Of a stretch of DNA of 52,807 nt, positions 1-7,919 are shown piece by piece. Both the position numbers and the translations under genes were made by a program. A model generated the notes under the pieces. The model was not told the origin of the DNA. It searched no databases and saw only the letters and a list, made by a program, of their open reading frames with translations. This DNA is from Prevotella sp. (GTDB lineage: Bacteria; Bacteroidota; Bacteroidia; Bacteroidales; Bacteroidaceae), in contig JAFZAP010000099.1 in the NCBI GenBank assembly GCA_017557185.1, positions 1 to 52,807 on the forward strand, given 5' to 3'. Within the stretch, counting starts at the first letter, position 1; every line of letters starts with the position of its first letter.

Positions 1-4
1 CACG

Positions 5-1846
5 ATGAAGGAATTTTTGCAAGTACTGAGGCGATTCATCCCGCCTTATCGGAAATATCTGGTGTTGTCGATAGTGTTCAATATCCTATCGGCCATCCTG
101 AACATATTCTCGTTTATGACGCTCATCCCGATGTTGAACATCCTGTTCAAGACGGGCGATGCCGAGAATGCCACGCAACTCATGGCGTGGGACTGGGATC
201 ATCTGGCGACGGTGGCGATGAACAATATGAACTACTACGTCAACCAGTTGATAGACCAGGTGGGCGTGACGACGACACTGCTCATCATCGGCATTGTGTT
301 GGCAGTGATGACGGCGCTGAAGACAGGTGCCTACTTCCTTTCGTCGGCCACGATTGTTCCGATTCGCACGGGTGTGGTTCGCGACATCCGCAACCAGCTC
401 TATCAGAAAATCACATCGCTCTCGCTGGGCTTCTTCAGCGAAGAGCGCAAGGGCGATATCATTGCACGCATGAGTGGTGATGTGCAGGAAATCGAAAATT
501 CCATCATGTCATCGCTCGACATGCTGTTCAAGAACCCCATCCTCATCATCGTCTATTTCGTCACGCTGCTCATCGTCTCCTGGCAGCTCACGCTGTTCAC
601 GATTATCTTTGTGCCGGTGTTCGGCTGGTTCATGGGGTTTGTGGGCCGTAAGCTGAAACAGAAGTCCATCAAGGCACAGGCGTTGTGGAGCGACACAATG
701 AGTCAGGTGGAGGAGACGCTCGGCGGACTGCGCATCATCAAGGCGTTTTGTGCTGAAGAGCGGATGAACGAGCGTTTCGATGCCGTGAACTCGGCTTACC
801 GCAACGACATCATGCGTGTGAATATCCGCCAGGCTCTGGCTCATCCGATGTCGGAATTTCTCGGTACGGTGATGATAGTCATCGTCCTTTGGTTCGGCGG
901 CATCCTCGTGTTGCGCAACCAGTCGCTGTCGGGACCGACGTTCATCTATTACATGACGATTCTCTATTCCATCATTGAGCCGCTGAAGCAGTTTTCAAAG
1001 GCGGGCTATAACATCCCGAAGGGACTGGCTTCGATGGAGCGCATCGACAAGATACTGTTGGCCGAGATTGATATCAAGGAGAAGGAGAATCCCATCGACA
1101 TTGCCTCGTTCGAGCATCAGATAGAGTTCCGCCACGTGTCGTTCCGCTATGGTGAGCAGTGGGTGCTGAAGGACATCAATCTTGTCATTCCCAAGGGAAA
1201 GACGGTGGCGTTGGTGGGCCAGAGCGGCAGCGGAAAGTCAACGCTTGTCGATTTGATTCCCCGCTACTACGACGTACAGGAAGGCGAAGTGCTCATCGAC
1301 GGCATCAACGTGAAGGACTTGGGTCTGCACTCGCTGCGCCAGCTCATCGGCAATGTGAATCAGGAGGCGATACTCTTCAACGATTCGTTCAGGAACAACA
1401 TTGCGTTTGGCGAGAACGGAGAGTTGACCGACGAGAGCGACGAGCGAATCGTGGAGGCAGCGAAGATTGCCAATGCCCACGAGTTCATCATGCAAAGCGA
1501 ACACGGTTACGATACGAACATCGGCGACCGCGGTAGCAGACTCTCGGGTGGTCAGCGACAGCGTGTGAGCATCGCGCGTGCCATTCTGAAGAATCCGCCG
1601 ATTCTCATACTCGATGAGGCCACGTCGGCCCTCGACACCGAGAGCGAGCGCCTGGTGCAGGATGCGCTGGAACGCCTGATGAAGACGCGTACGACGGTGG
1701 CTGTGGCCCATCGCCTGTCAACAATCAGGAATGCCGACGAAATCTGTGTGCTCCACGAAGGGCGCATCGTCGAACGGGGCACCCACGACTCTCTGCTCCA
1801 GCAAGACGGCTATTACAAGAAACTGCACGACATGCAAGCCATATAG
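5..1846 (+). CDS. MsbA-type ABC exporter, fused permease-ATPase
   Basis: This 613-residue half-transporter joins an N-terminal six-helix ABC membrane domain (about residues 15-335) to a C-terminal ATPase domain (about 365-610). Walker A GQSGSGKST lies near residue 404, the signature LSGGQRQR near 513, Walker B ILILDEA near 534, and the H-loop as VAHRLST after that. The family homodimerises in the inner membrane and flips lipids, lipid A precursors or drugs. The next genes, an LtaS-like phosphotransferase and a lipid A-type acyltransferase, make an envelope-lipid substrate plausible, but this is inferred. Length is normal. The start at 5 lies four bases from the window edge, so an upstream promoter or a slightly earlier start cannot be judged. 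A repeat array begins right after the stop codon. Confidence 0.9.
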   Translation: MKEFLQVLRRFIPPYRKYLVLSIVFNILSAILNIFSFMTLIPMLNILFKTGDAENATQLMAWDWDHLATVAMNNMNYYVNQLIDQVGVTTTLLIIGIVLAVMTALKTGAYFLSSATIVPIRTGVVRDIRNQLYQKITSLSLGFFSEERKGDIIARMSGDVQEIENSIMSSLDMLFKNPILIIVYFVTLLIVSWQLTLFTIIFVPVFGWFMGFVGRKLKQKSIKAQALWSDTMSQVEETLGGLRIIKAFCAEERMNERFDAVNSAYRNDIMRVNIRQALAHPMSEFLGTVMIVIVLWFGGILVLRNQSLSGPTFIYYMTILYSIIEPLKQFSKAGYNIPKGLASMERIDKILLAEIDIKEKENPIDIASFEHQIEFRHVSFRYGEQWVLKDINLVIPKGKTVALVGQSGSGKSTLVDLIPRYYDVQEGEVLIDGINVKDLGLHSLRQLIGNVNQEAILFNDSFRNNIAFGENGELTDESDERIVEAAKIANAHEFIMQSEHGYDTNIGDRGSRLSGGQRQRVSIARAILKNPPILILDEATSALDTESERLVQDALERLMKTRTTVAVAHRLSTIRNADEICVLHEGRIVERGTHDSLLQQDGYYKKLHDMQAI

Positions 1847-2008
1847 GCGCTTCGCGCGTTCAATGCGGCTGCGCCGCGGTTCAATGCGCTTCGCGCAGTT
1901 CAAGAGGTTCAAATGGTTCAATGCGCTTCGCGCAGTTCAAGAGGTTCAAATGGTTCAATGCGCTTCGCGCGGTCAAGAGTATAATGCGACTTCGTCGCGT
2001 TCAAAAGC
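1847..2008. repeat. GTTCAA-linked GC-hairpin repeat array, copy 1
   Basis: Starting at the base after the ABC exporter stop codon, the hexamer GTTCAA recurs about ten times. It alternates with short GC palindromes such as GCGCTTCGCGC and GCGGCTGCGCCGC and with 9-nt units GTTCAAGAG and GTTCAAATG. A block of about 37 nt is tandemly repeated. The array stops only a few bases before the start codon at 2013, so it makes up the whole intergenic leader. A related array lies at 15191-15395. The function is unknown. It could form a string of RNA hairpins in the transcript or be a mobile or slippage-amplified repeat. Confidence 0.85.
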
Positions 2009-2012
2009 AAAA

Positions 2013-4049
2013 ATGATGAGAAGAAATCAGCATCGCCCGGTACGCTTCGGCATTTTCGACACGGTGTTTGCACCCGTGGCGGCACTGTTGTGGAACCTGC
2101 TGTTGGCCTATGTGGTTTACTTCATCGCTCGCGTGGCTTATCTGCTGGTGAACATCGGGCTTTTTCAGGACAGTCTGCAGCCGGCTCATCTGCTTCGCCT
2201 CTTCCACGGAGGACTGGTGTTCGACACGCCCGCCATCATCTACACGAACGCCCTCTACATCGTGCTGATGCTGTTCCCGCTCCACCTGAAGGAAACCTAC
2301 GCCTATCATCGCTTCTGCAAATGGCTCTTCGTGGTGGTGAACAGTCTGGCACTGATGATCAACCTGGGCGACTCCGCCTACTTCCCCTATACGCTTCGCC
2401 GCACCACCACCAGCGTGTTTCGCGAGTTCAGCAACGAGAGCAACCTCGGTGGAATCTTCCTCACCGAGACCCTCCGCCACTGGTATCTCGTGGTTCTCTT
2501 TGTGGTCGTCGTCTGGGCATTGTGGAAACTCTATGCCACACCGCGCATCCTGAAACGCTATTTCAAGCAGCGGGAGCAGCAGTGGGTCTATACCGGAGTG
2601 ATGCTGGTGGCGCTGCTCATCTCCGTTCCGCTGTGCATAGGCGGCTGTCGCGGCGGACTCGGACACGGCATTCGGCCGATCACCATCAACAACGCCAATC
2701 AGTATGTCGACCGCCCCACGGAGTGTGCGGTGGTGCTCAACACGCCGTTCGCCCTGATTCGCACCATCGGCAAGAGCGTGTTCGCGGTGCCGTCGTGGTA
2801 TGCCGACCTCGACGAAGCTGCGAAGGTTTATTCGCCCGTTCATCAGCCGAAGGCAACCATCATGCCTGCCGACAGCATCGGGAAGCGCAATGTGGTGATT
2901 CTCATCGTCGAGAGCTTCGGGCGCGAGTATATCGGAGCGTTGAACAAAGACTTGGACGGCGGGCGCTATCAAGGCTACACGCCGAACATCGACACGATTG
3001 TTTCCCGAAGTCTGGTCTTCGAGCACTCGTTCTGCAACGGACGCAAGAGCATCGACGGAATGCCTTCCGTGCTCTGTGGCATTCCGATGTTCGTAGAGCC
3101 GTTTGTGCTCACGCCGGCATCGATGAACACCTATACCAGCATCGCAGGACTGCTGGCCGGCGAAGGCTATCAGACGGCCTTCTTCCACGGTGCCAACCGC
3201 GGGTCGATGGGCTTCATGGCGTTTGCCAACAAAACAGGCTTCCAGCAGTACTACGGCCGCGAGGACTATGCTGCCGACAGCCGCTTTGGCGGCGATGCCG
3301 ACTTCGACGGCCACTGGGGCATCTGGGACGAGCCGTTCCTGCAATACTACTGCGCGAAGATGTCGTCCCTGCGGCAGCCGTTCATGACGGCCGTCTTCAC
3401 AGCGTCGTCGCATCATCCGTTCCAGATTCCTGAGCAATACCGCGATGTCTATAAGGAGGAGCAGCTGCCCATCCACAAGTGCATCCGCTACACCGATATG
3501 GCGCTGGGTCGCTTCTTCCGCGAGGCCAGCCGCCAGCCTTGGTATCACAACACGCTCTTCGTGCTTACCAGCGACCACACCAACCAGAGCAACCACGCGG
3601 AATACATGTCCGACATCGGCCTGTTCAGTTCACCCATCGTCATCTTCGACCCCAGCGGCGAACTGGTGCAGCCGGGTGTGAGTCCGTCGGTGGCTCAGCA
3701 GACCGACATCCTGCCCACCGTTCTCGGCTTGCTCGGCTATCCGAAACCCTACCTCTCGTTTGGCATCGACCTCCTCCATACGCCCGCCGAGCAGACGTTT
3801 GCCGTGAACTATCTCAACGGCGTCTATCAGTATGTGAAGTATGGCTATGTGCTGCAGTTCGACGGACAGCAGACGAAGGCCGTCTATAGCCTCGCCGACC
3901 GACAGATGAAGCGGAACCTCGTCGGCCGCGTGAAGGAGCAGCCGCTGATGGAGCGCGAGCTGAAGGCCATCATCTGGCAGTATATGTATCGTATGGAAAA
4001 GGACAAGTTATACCCACCCCCAGCCCCTCCCAAGGGGAGTGGAGCCTAA
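2013..4049 (+). CDS. LtaS-like membrane phosphotransferase (alkaline phosphatase superfamily)
   Basis: The protein has 678 residues. Four or five N-terminal membrane segments (to about residue 200) precede a periplasmic sulfatase-fold domain. Seen motifs are VILIVESFGREYIG (metal-binding Glu), a candidate nucleophile region NGRKSIDGMPS (Ser where LtaS has Thr), and VLTSDHTNQSNH (metal-binding Asp-His). The family transfers phosphoglycerol or phosphoethanolamine headgroups to envelope glycans or lipids; the substrate here is unknown. The reading frame is open back to 1731, but that extension would translate the hairpin array and overlap the exporter, so ATG 2013 (or 2016) is chosen. The last dozen residues (PPPAPPKGSGA) are encoded by a palindromic repeat that supplies the C-terminus. 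Confidence 0.85.
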   Translation: MMRRNQHRPVRFGIFDTVFAPVAALLWNLLLAYVVYFIARVAYLLVNIGLFQDSLQPAHLLRLFHGGLVFDTPAIIYTNALYIVLMLFPLHLKETYAYHRFCKWLFVVVNSLALMINLGDSAYFPYTLRRTTTSVFREFSNESNLGGIFLTETLRHWYLVVLFVVVVWALWKLYATPRILKRYFKQREQQWVYTGVMLVALLISVPLCIGGCRGGLGHGIRPITINNANQYVDRPTECAVVLNTPFALIRTIGKSVFAVPSWYADLDEAAKVYSPVHQPKATIMPADSIGKRNVVILIVESFGREYIGALNKDLDGGRYQGYTPNIDTIVSRSLVFEHSFCNGRKSIDGMPSVLCGIPMFVEPFVLTPASMNTYTSIAGLLAGEGYQTAFFHGANRGSMGFMAFANKTGFQQYYGREDYAADSRFGGDADFDGHWGIWDEPFLQYYCAKMSSLRQPFMTAVFTASSHHPFQIPEQYRDVYKEEQLPIHKCIRYTDMALGRFFREASRQPWYHNTLFVLTSDHTNQSNHAEYMSDIGLFSSPIVIFDPSGELVQPGVSPSVAQQTDILPTVLGLLGYPKPYLSFGIDLLHTPAEQTFAVNYLNGVYQYVKYGYVLQFDGQQTKAVYSLADRQMKRNLVGRVKEQPLMERELKAIIWQYMYRMEKDKLYPPPAPPKGSGA

Positions 4050-4147
4050 ATAGCTTTAGATAATGAGTAATCAAAATAAGAAAAGCAAAAACACCCTTAA
4101 GAGTAATCAAACTCCACTCCCCTCGGGAGGGGTTGGGGGTGGGTTTT
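4012..4147. repeat. Pair of inverted REP-like palindromes across a gene junction
   Basis: Two copies of a palindromic repeat face each other. The first (4012-4046, core CAGCCCCTCCCAAGGGG) ends the LtaS-like frame. The second (4110-4147, core CTCCCCTCGGGAGGGG) lies in the first codons of the next gene. They flank a linker with TAGATAATGAGTAATCA, which carries the start codon of the downstream gene. The same layout, linker included, recurs at 6191-6321. This resembles a BIME (paired REP) arrangement, but it reaches into both reading frames. Confidence 0.85.
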
Positions 4148-6216
4148 TATGGCTTCTCTCGCTGCTTCCGCTGCGCGTGTTATACCTCCTCAGCGACCTC
4201 CTCTGCCTACTCATCAGCCGTGTGGTGAAGTATCGCCATCGGGTCATCTGGAACAACCTGAAGGTGTCGTTCCCCGAGAAGAGCGATGAGGAGCTGCGCC
4301 GCATCGAGCGCGGATTCTACCACTACTTCTGCGACTATCTGGTGGAGACCATCAAACTGCTCACCATCAGCCGCGAGGAGTTGCGCAAGCGCATGACGTT
4401 CACAGGTGTCGAGGAGCTGAACCGCGTGTTTGCCAACGGCCAGTCGTGTGCCGTCTATCTCGGGCATCTGGGCTGTTGGGAGTGGATTACCTCCCTGCCC
4501 CTATGGGTACCCGACGATGTGCAGTGTGCCCAGATCTATCATCCGCTGGAGAATGCCGCCTTCGACAGGCTCTTCCTTCGTCTGAGGGAGAGGGTAGGGG
4601 CGAAGAGCATTGCGATGAACGACACGCTGCGCGAGGTGGTGCGCATGCGGCGCGAAGGCCAGAAGGCGTGCATCGGCTTCATCTCCGACCAGAAACCCCA
4701 TTGGGTGAACATCCACCACTGGGTGGACTTCCTGAATCACGACACACCCGTTCTCACAGGCACCGAGCGCATCGTCCGCTCGTCGGGCTTCGCCGCTTTC
4801 TATGGTGCGATGACGCGTCCGCGCCGCGGCTACTACAACTGTGAGTTCCGCCTGCTCACCGAGAATCCGAAATCTACCGACGAATGGCAGATCACCGACC
4901 TCTACTTCCAGCAGCTTGAAGAGAACATCCGCCAGAATCCTACCATCTGGCTGTGGAGCCACGACCGCTGGAAGCGCACCCGCGAGGAGTTCAACCGCCG
5001 CTTCGAGGTGAAGGACGGCAAGGTGATCGCACGCCCCGACACGTTCACCATCGGTTTCGATGCCAAGCGCGTGGTGCGCAACGCCACGGGACTGGGCAGC
5101 TATTCGCGCACGCTCATCAACTCGCTGACGGCCGTCAACGATTCCGCCCGCTTCATCCTCTATGCCCCCGATGCCGGCAGCGACCAGCTGCGCCAGCAGG
5201 TGGCATCGTGCTACAACGTGCAATTCGCCTATATGCGGCCCTCCGCCCTCTCCTCTCTCCTCTCTCCCCTCTCAACTCTCTTAAAGGCCCGCTGGCGCTC
5301 GCGTGGCATCGTCAAGGACCTGAAGCGCGACGGCGTACAGCTCTTCCACGGCCTTTCAGGCGAACTGCCCAAGGGTCTGCGGCGTGCCGGCATCCGCTCC
5401 ATCGTCACCATCCACGACCTGATTTTCCTGCGTCATCCCGAATACTACAAGCGCGTCGATGCGCGGCTCTACGAGCGGAAGTTCCGGCGCACCCTTCGCG
5501 AAGCGGATCATATCATCGCCATCAGCGAGTGCACGAAGCGCGACATCATGGAGTTCGGACACGTGCCCGAGGAGCAGATTAGCGTCATCTATCAGTCGTG
5601 CAGCACCTTCTTCAAGTCGCGCGAGGGCGAGGGCCGTCTGCAGGACGTCAATGCCCGCTATGAGCTGCCGCCGCGCTACATCGTCAGTGTGGGCACCATC
5701 GAGGAGCGCAAGAACATTCTGCTTGCGGTGAAAGCCCTGCCGCTGCTGCCCGACGACCTGAGTCTGGTCGTGGTGGGTCGCAGCACACCCTATTGCGAAC
5801 AGGTGAAGCGCTACGTCGCCGAAAACGGCCTTACCAAGCGCGTGCTGTTCCTGCACCAGGTGCCCAACGACGACCTGCCCTCTATCTATCAGATGGCTGA
5901 GGCTTGCGTCTATCCGTCGCGCTACGAGGGATTTGGCATTCCCATCATCGAGGCCATCCAGAGCGGACTGCCCGTGGTGGCTGCCACCGGTTCGTGTCTC
6001 GAGGAGGCCGGCGGTCCCGACAGCCTCTATGTCGACCCCGACGACCACGAGGCGATGGCCCGCGCCATCAGCCGCTGTCTGCTCGGCGCCGAAGGTCGCG
6101 ACGACCGCATCCGTCGCAGCATGGAGTATGTGAAGCGGTTCGAAAATCAGGACGTCGCCCAGCAGATTATAGAAGAATATAGGAAATTAACAGCCTCACC
6201 CCAACCCTCTCCTTAA
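4063..6216 (+). CDS. Fused LpxL-type acyltransferase and GT4 glycosyltransferase
   Basis: This 717-residue protein joins two enzymes normally made separately. Residues about 30-315 are a lauroyl/myristoyl acyltransferase of the LpxL/HtrB family (HX4E motif in GHLGCWEW) that would acylate lipid A or a related lipid at the inner membrane. From about residue 326 (TFTIGFDAKRVVRNATGLG) to 710 is a GT-B, family 4 glycosyltransferase with the E-X7-E region PSRYEGFGIPIIEA. No stop or frame break is visible between them. The first 30 residues include PLPSGGVGGG, translated from a palindromic repeat, and the C-terminus ASPQPSP also comes from a repeat. The natural acyltransferase start is probably near residue 30, but no other ATG is evident there. 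A C/T-rich insertion (SSLLSPLSTLL, about 5240-5285) sits in the GT4 domain. Confidence 0.85.
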   Translation: MSNQNKKSKNTLKSNQTPLPSGGVGGGFLWLLSLLPLRVLYLLSDLLCLLISRVVKYRHRVIWNNLKVSFPEKSDEELRRIERGFYHYFCDYLVETIKLLTISREELRKRMTFTGVEELNRVFANGQSCAVYLGHLGCWEWITSLPLWVPDDVQCAQIYHPLENAAFDRLFLRLRERVGAKSIAMNDTLREVVRMRREGQKACIGFISDQKPHWVNIHHWVDFLNHDTPVLTGTERIVRSSGFAAFYGAMTRPRRGYYNCEFRLLTENPKSTDEWQITDLYFQQLEENIRQNPTIWLWSHDRWKRTREEFNRRFEVKDGKVIARPDTFTIGFDAKRVVRNATGLGSYSRTLINSLTAVNDSARFILYAPDAGSDQLRQQVASCYNVQFAYMRPSALSSLLSPLSTLLKARWRSRGIVKDLKRDGVQLFHGLSGELPKGLRRAGIRSIVTIHDLIFLRHPEYYKRVDARLYERKFRRTLREADHIIAISECTKRDIMEFGHVPEEQISVIYQSCSTFFKSREGEGRLQDVNARYELPPRYIVSVGTIEERKNILLAVKALPLLPDDLSLVVVGRSTPYCEQVKRYVAENGLTKRVLFLHQVPNDDLPSIYQMAEACVYPSRYEGFGIPIIEAIQSGLPVVAATGSCLEEAGGPDSLYVDPDDHEAMARAISRCLLGAEGRDDRIRRSMEYVKRFENQDVAQQIIEEYRKLTASPQPSP

Positions 6217-6321
6217 GGAGAGGGAGCCCCACTCGCTTAGATAATGAGTAATCAGGAGAAAAATATTAGCAATAATAGTAATCAAGCCCCCCTCCCCTCG
6301 GGAGGGGCTGGGGGTGGGTTT
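6191..6321. repeat. Second pair of inverted REP-like palindromes
   Basis: Copy one (6191-6231, CCCTCTCCTTAAGGAGAGGG) encodes the last residues and stop of the acyltransferase-GT4 fusion. Copy two (6285-6321, CTCCCCTCGGGAGGGG) encodes PLPSGGAGGG near the start of the next gene. The linker again holds TAGATAATGAGTAATCA, nearly identical to that at 4055. Duplication of repeat, linker, start codon and first codons at two neighbouring gene junctions suggests the whole unit moved or was copied as one element. Confidence 0.85.
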
Positions 6322-7038
6322 ATTTCCATCATCACCGTCTGCTACCAGGCGGCAGAGATGTTGCAGAAGACCATCGACAGCGTCCGCCAACAGGACTACG
6401 AGCCGCTGGAATACATCGTTGTCGACGGTGGGTCCACCGATGCAACACTCGACATCATCGCCCGCCACCAGGACATCATCACGCGGTGGGTATCAGAGCC
6501 CGACCGCGGCATCTACGATGCGATGAACAAAGGCGTCACGATGGCAACGGGCGAGTGGGTCATCTTCATGAATGCCGGCGACACCTTCGCCGCCAACGAT
6601 GTGTTGAGAAACAGCCTCACCCCCGACCCCTCTCCAAAGGGAGAGGGGAGTAATTACTCGGTAATTTACGGCTCCGTCATAAAGAATGGGCGCATCGTCT
6701 CCCCTCACCGTTTCACGAATCCTCACCGCATGCCGTTTTGTCATCAGAGCTCGCTCACGCGCACCAGTTGTCTGCGCCAGCAGCCCTTTGACATCAGCCA
6801 TCGCATGTCGGCCGACCTGAAGTTCTTCAAGCAGCTCCTGCTTGCAGGTCATCAGTTCCGGCAGGTACCGTTCCCCATTGCCGTCTTCGACACCACCGGA
6901 GTCTCCAATGCACGCCGCTCGGCAGGCCTCGCCGACAACATCCGCGTCGTTCGTGAAGTCGACAACTGGCGCGACCGCCTCCGCCTGCAGCCCCGCCTCT
7001 ACTTCGTCTATTTCCTCTGCCGCCTCAAGGGGAAATAG
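6244..7038 (+). CDS. Family 2 glycosyltransferase
   Basis: This 264-residue GT-A enzyme has ISIITVCYQAAEMLQ at the nucleotide-binding strand, VVDGGSTD, and the acidic motif FMNAGDTF. Such enzymes add a sugar from a nucleotide donor to an envelope or capsule acceptor on the cytoplasmic face. The conserved domain begins only at about residue 27. The preceding residues are repeat-encoded (PLPSGGAGGG). A second repeat copy is translated inside the catalytic domain as SLTPDPSPKGEG (6611-6651), between FAANDVLRN and SNYSVIYG, probably in a surface loop. It is the last gene of the forward envelope cluster, 27 bp after the fusion gene. Confidence 0.85.
   Translation: MSNQEKNISNNSNQAPLPSGGAGGGFISIITVCYQAAEMLQKTIDSVRQQDYEPLEYIVVDGGSTDATLDIIARHQDIITRWVSEPDRGIYDAMNKGVTMATGEWVIFMNAGDTFAANDVLRNSLTPDPSPKGEGSNYSVIYGSVIKNGRIVSPHRFTNPHRMPFCHQSSLTRTSCLRQQPFDISHRMSADLKFFKQLLLAGHQFRQVPFPIAVFDTTGVSNARRSAGLADNIRVVREVDNWRDRLRLQPRLYFVYFLCRLKGK
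6611..6651. repeat. REP-like repeat inside the GT2 reading frame
   Basis: The core CCCCTCTCCAAAGGGAGAGG is a palindrome of the same family as those at 6191 and 7596. It is in frame and adds about a dozen residues to a glycosyltransferase without interrupting it. Confidence 0.85.
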
Positions 7039-7076
7039 TAGAACATACGCTCTGCTCTGCCGCTTTCGAAATATAG

Positions 7077-7598
7077 TTTTTTCGCATTTTTAACCTCCCA
7101 TCCTCCCGTTTTCTTCTGAAATGCCTTTGTATAAAGGGGTTGCGGCACGGGAGGTGTTGCAAAAATACCTCCCGTCAACCTCCCGTCAAGCCTCCCCCTG
7201 CCCAGCCTCCGTCGCAAATGGGGGATTTGCTCCCCTTTGTGGGGCCGCAGCCACACCGGTGGCTGCTCTAAAGACCCCAGTCGCCGAAAGGAGGGGAAAA
7301 AGCCTCACCCCAGCCCTACCTCCGTCGCGAATGGGGGATTCGCTCCCCTTTGTGGGGCCGCAGCCACACCAGTGGCTGCTCTGAAGACCCCAGTCGCCAA
7401 AGGGAGAGGGAGTTCAGAGTTGTTGGCTTATCCTTGATAACAATTTTTGTTGTTGCCCCCTCCCCTTTTGGGGAGGGTTGGGGTGGGGCTGACGGGAGGT
7501 TTATGGGAGGTATGACGGGAGGTTGACTATTTTATAAGTGTTTGATAAAGAGATAGTTACGAGTAAAACGGGAGGTTGGGAGGTTAAAATGAAAAAAG
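7077..7598. mobile_element. MITE-like element with about 35-bp inverted ends
   Basis: The left end (7077-7112) reads TTTTAACCTCCCATCCTCCC followed by GTTTT. The right end (7565-7598) is its near-perfect reverse complement, with one clear mismatch in the CCTCCCATCC core and a small indel further out. Extra copies of CCTCCCGTCA lie just inside both ends (7168-7195 and 7491-7533) in opposite orientations. The 450-bp interior has no plausible gene, only palindromic repeats and a tandem duplication. No target-site duplication could be fixed by eye. The structure suggests a non-autonomous mobile element; no transposase is present to confirm it. Confidence 0.55.
7206..7410. repeat. 113-bp tandem duplication
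   Basis: A segment starting CCTCCGTCGCAAATGGGG at 7206 is repeated from 7319 with few substitutions. Both copies hold GTGGGGCCGCAGCCACAC and AGACCCCAGTCGCC. Each copy is itself partly palindromic (GGCCGCAGCCACACCGGTGGCTGC). It lies within the MITE-like element. Short open frames across it are not credible genes. Confidence 0.8.
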
Positions 7599-7740
7599 CC
7601 TCACCCCGACCCTCTCCAAAGGAGAGGGAGCAGGGAAAAAGAACGAGGGGACATTGAGGGAGAAAGAACGAAGGAGCAATGCCAGAAACGTGGTTCCCCT
7701 CAGGCATCACCCCCAGCCCCTCTCCGAAAGGCGAGGGTAG
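7596..7740. repeat. Two further REP-like palindromes
   Basis: Copies at 7596-7632 (CCCTCTCCAAAGGAGAGGG) and 7703-7740 (CCCCTCTCCGAAAGGCGAGG) flank a purine-rich stretch with AGAACGAGG and AGAACGAAGG words. They belong to the same family as the copies found inside genes. Another copy lies at 7455-7490. Confidence 0.8.
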
Positions 7741-7765
7741 CTTAAGGGATCGGGGGAGGCCGCTA

Positions 7766-7919
7766 AATCCTATGCTTTCAGACCTCAGGAGCATTACTTT
7801 GAGACATGTGGAGCATTGCTTACGAACAACTGGAGCATTGCTTTCGGACAACTGGAGCTATGCTCTAGGACCTCAGGAGCAATGCTCTAGGGTTCTGAAA
7901 CCATTGTTCTTCCATGCTG
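7766..7919. repeat. 22-nt-period dyad array A
   Basis: Seven consecutive units of exactly 22 nt run without gaps. Each starts with a 13-nt core such as GGAGC-ATT-GCTTT, GGAGC-TAT-GCTCT or GGAGC-AAT-GCTCT, whose arms can pair, followed by a 9-nt variable linker. The first and last units are degenerate. A T-rich flank beginning CTCGTTGCGG (7939) follows. The region 7740-8100 holds no credible gene. Related arrays lie at 37002-37199 and 49494-49800. The function is unknown. Confidence 0.85.

Noticed and set aside
1731-2012. 94-codon N-terminal extension of the LtaS-like protein
   Set aside because: It would overlap the ABC exporter and translate the GTTCAA array; the membrane domain starts naturally after ATG 2013.
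2001-3596. 531-codon open frame antisense to the LtaS-like gene
   Set aside because: It mirrors the codon bias of the real gene, has low-complexity His/Arg/Val composition and no recognisable domain.
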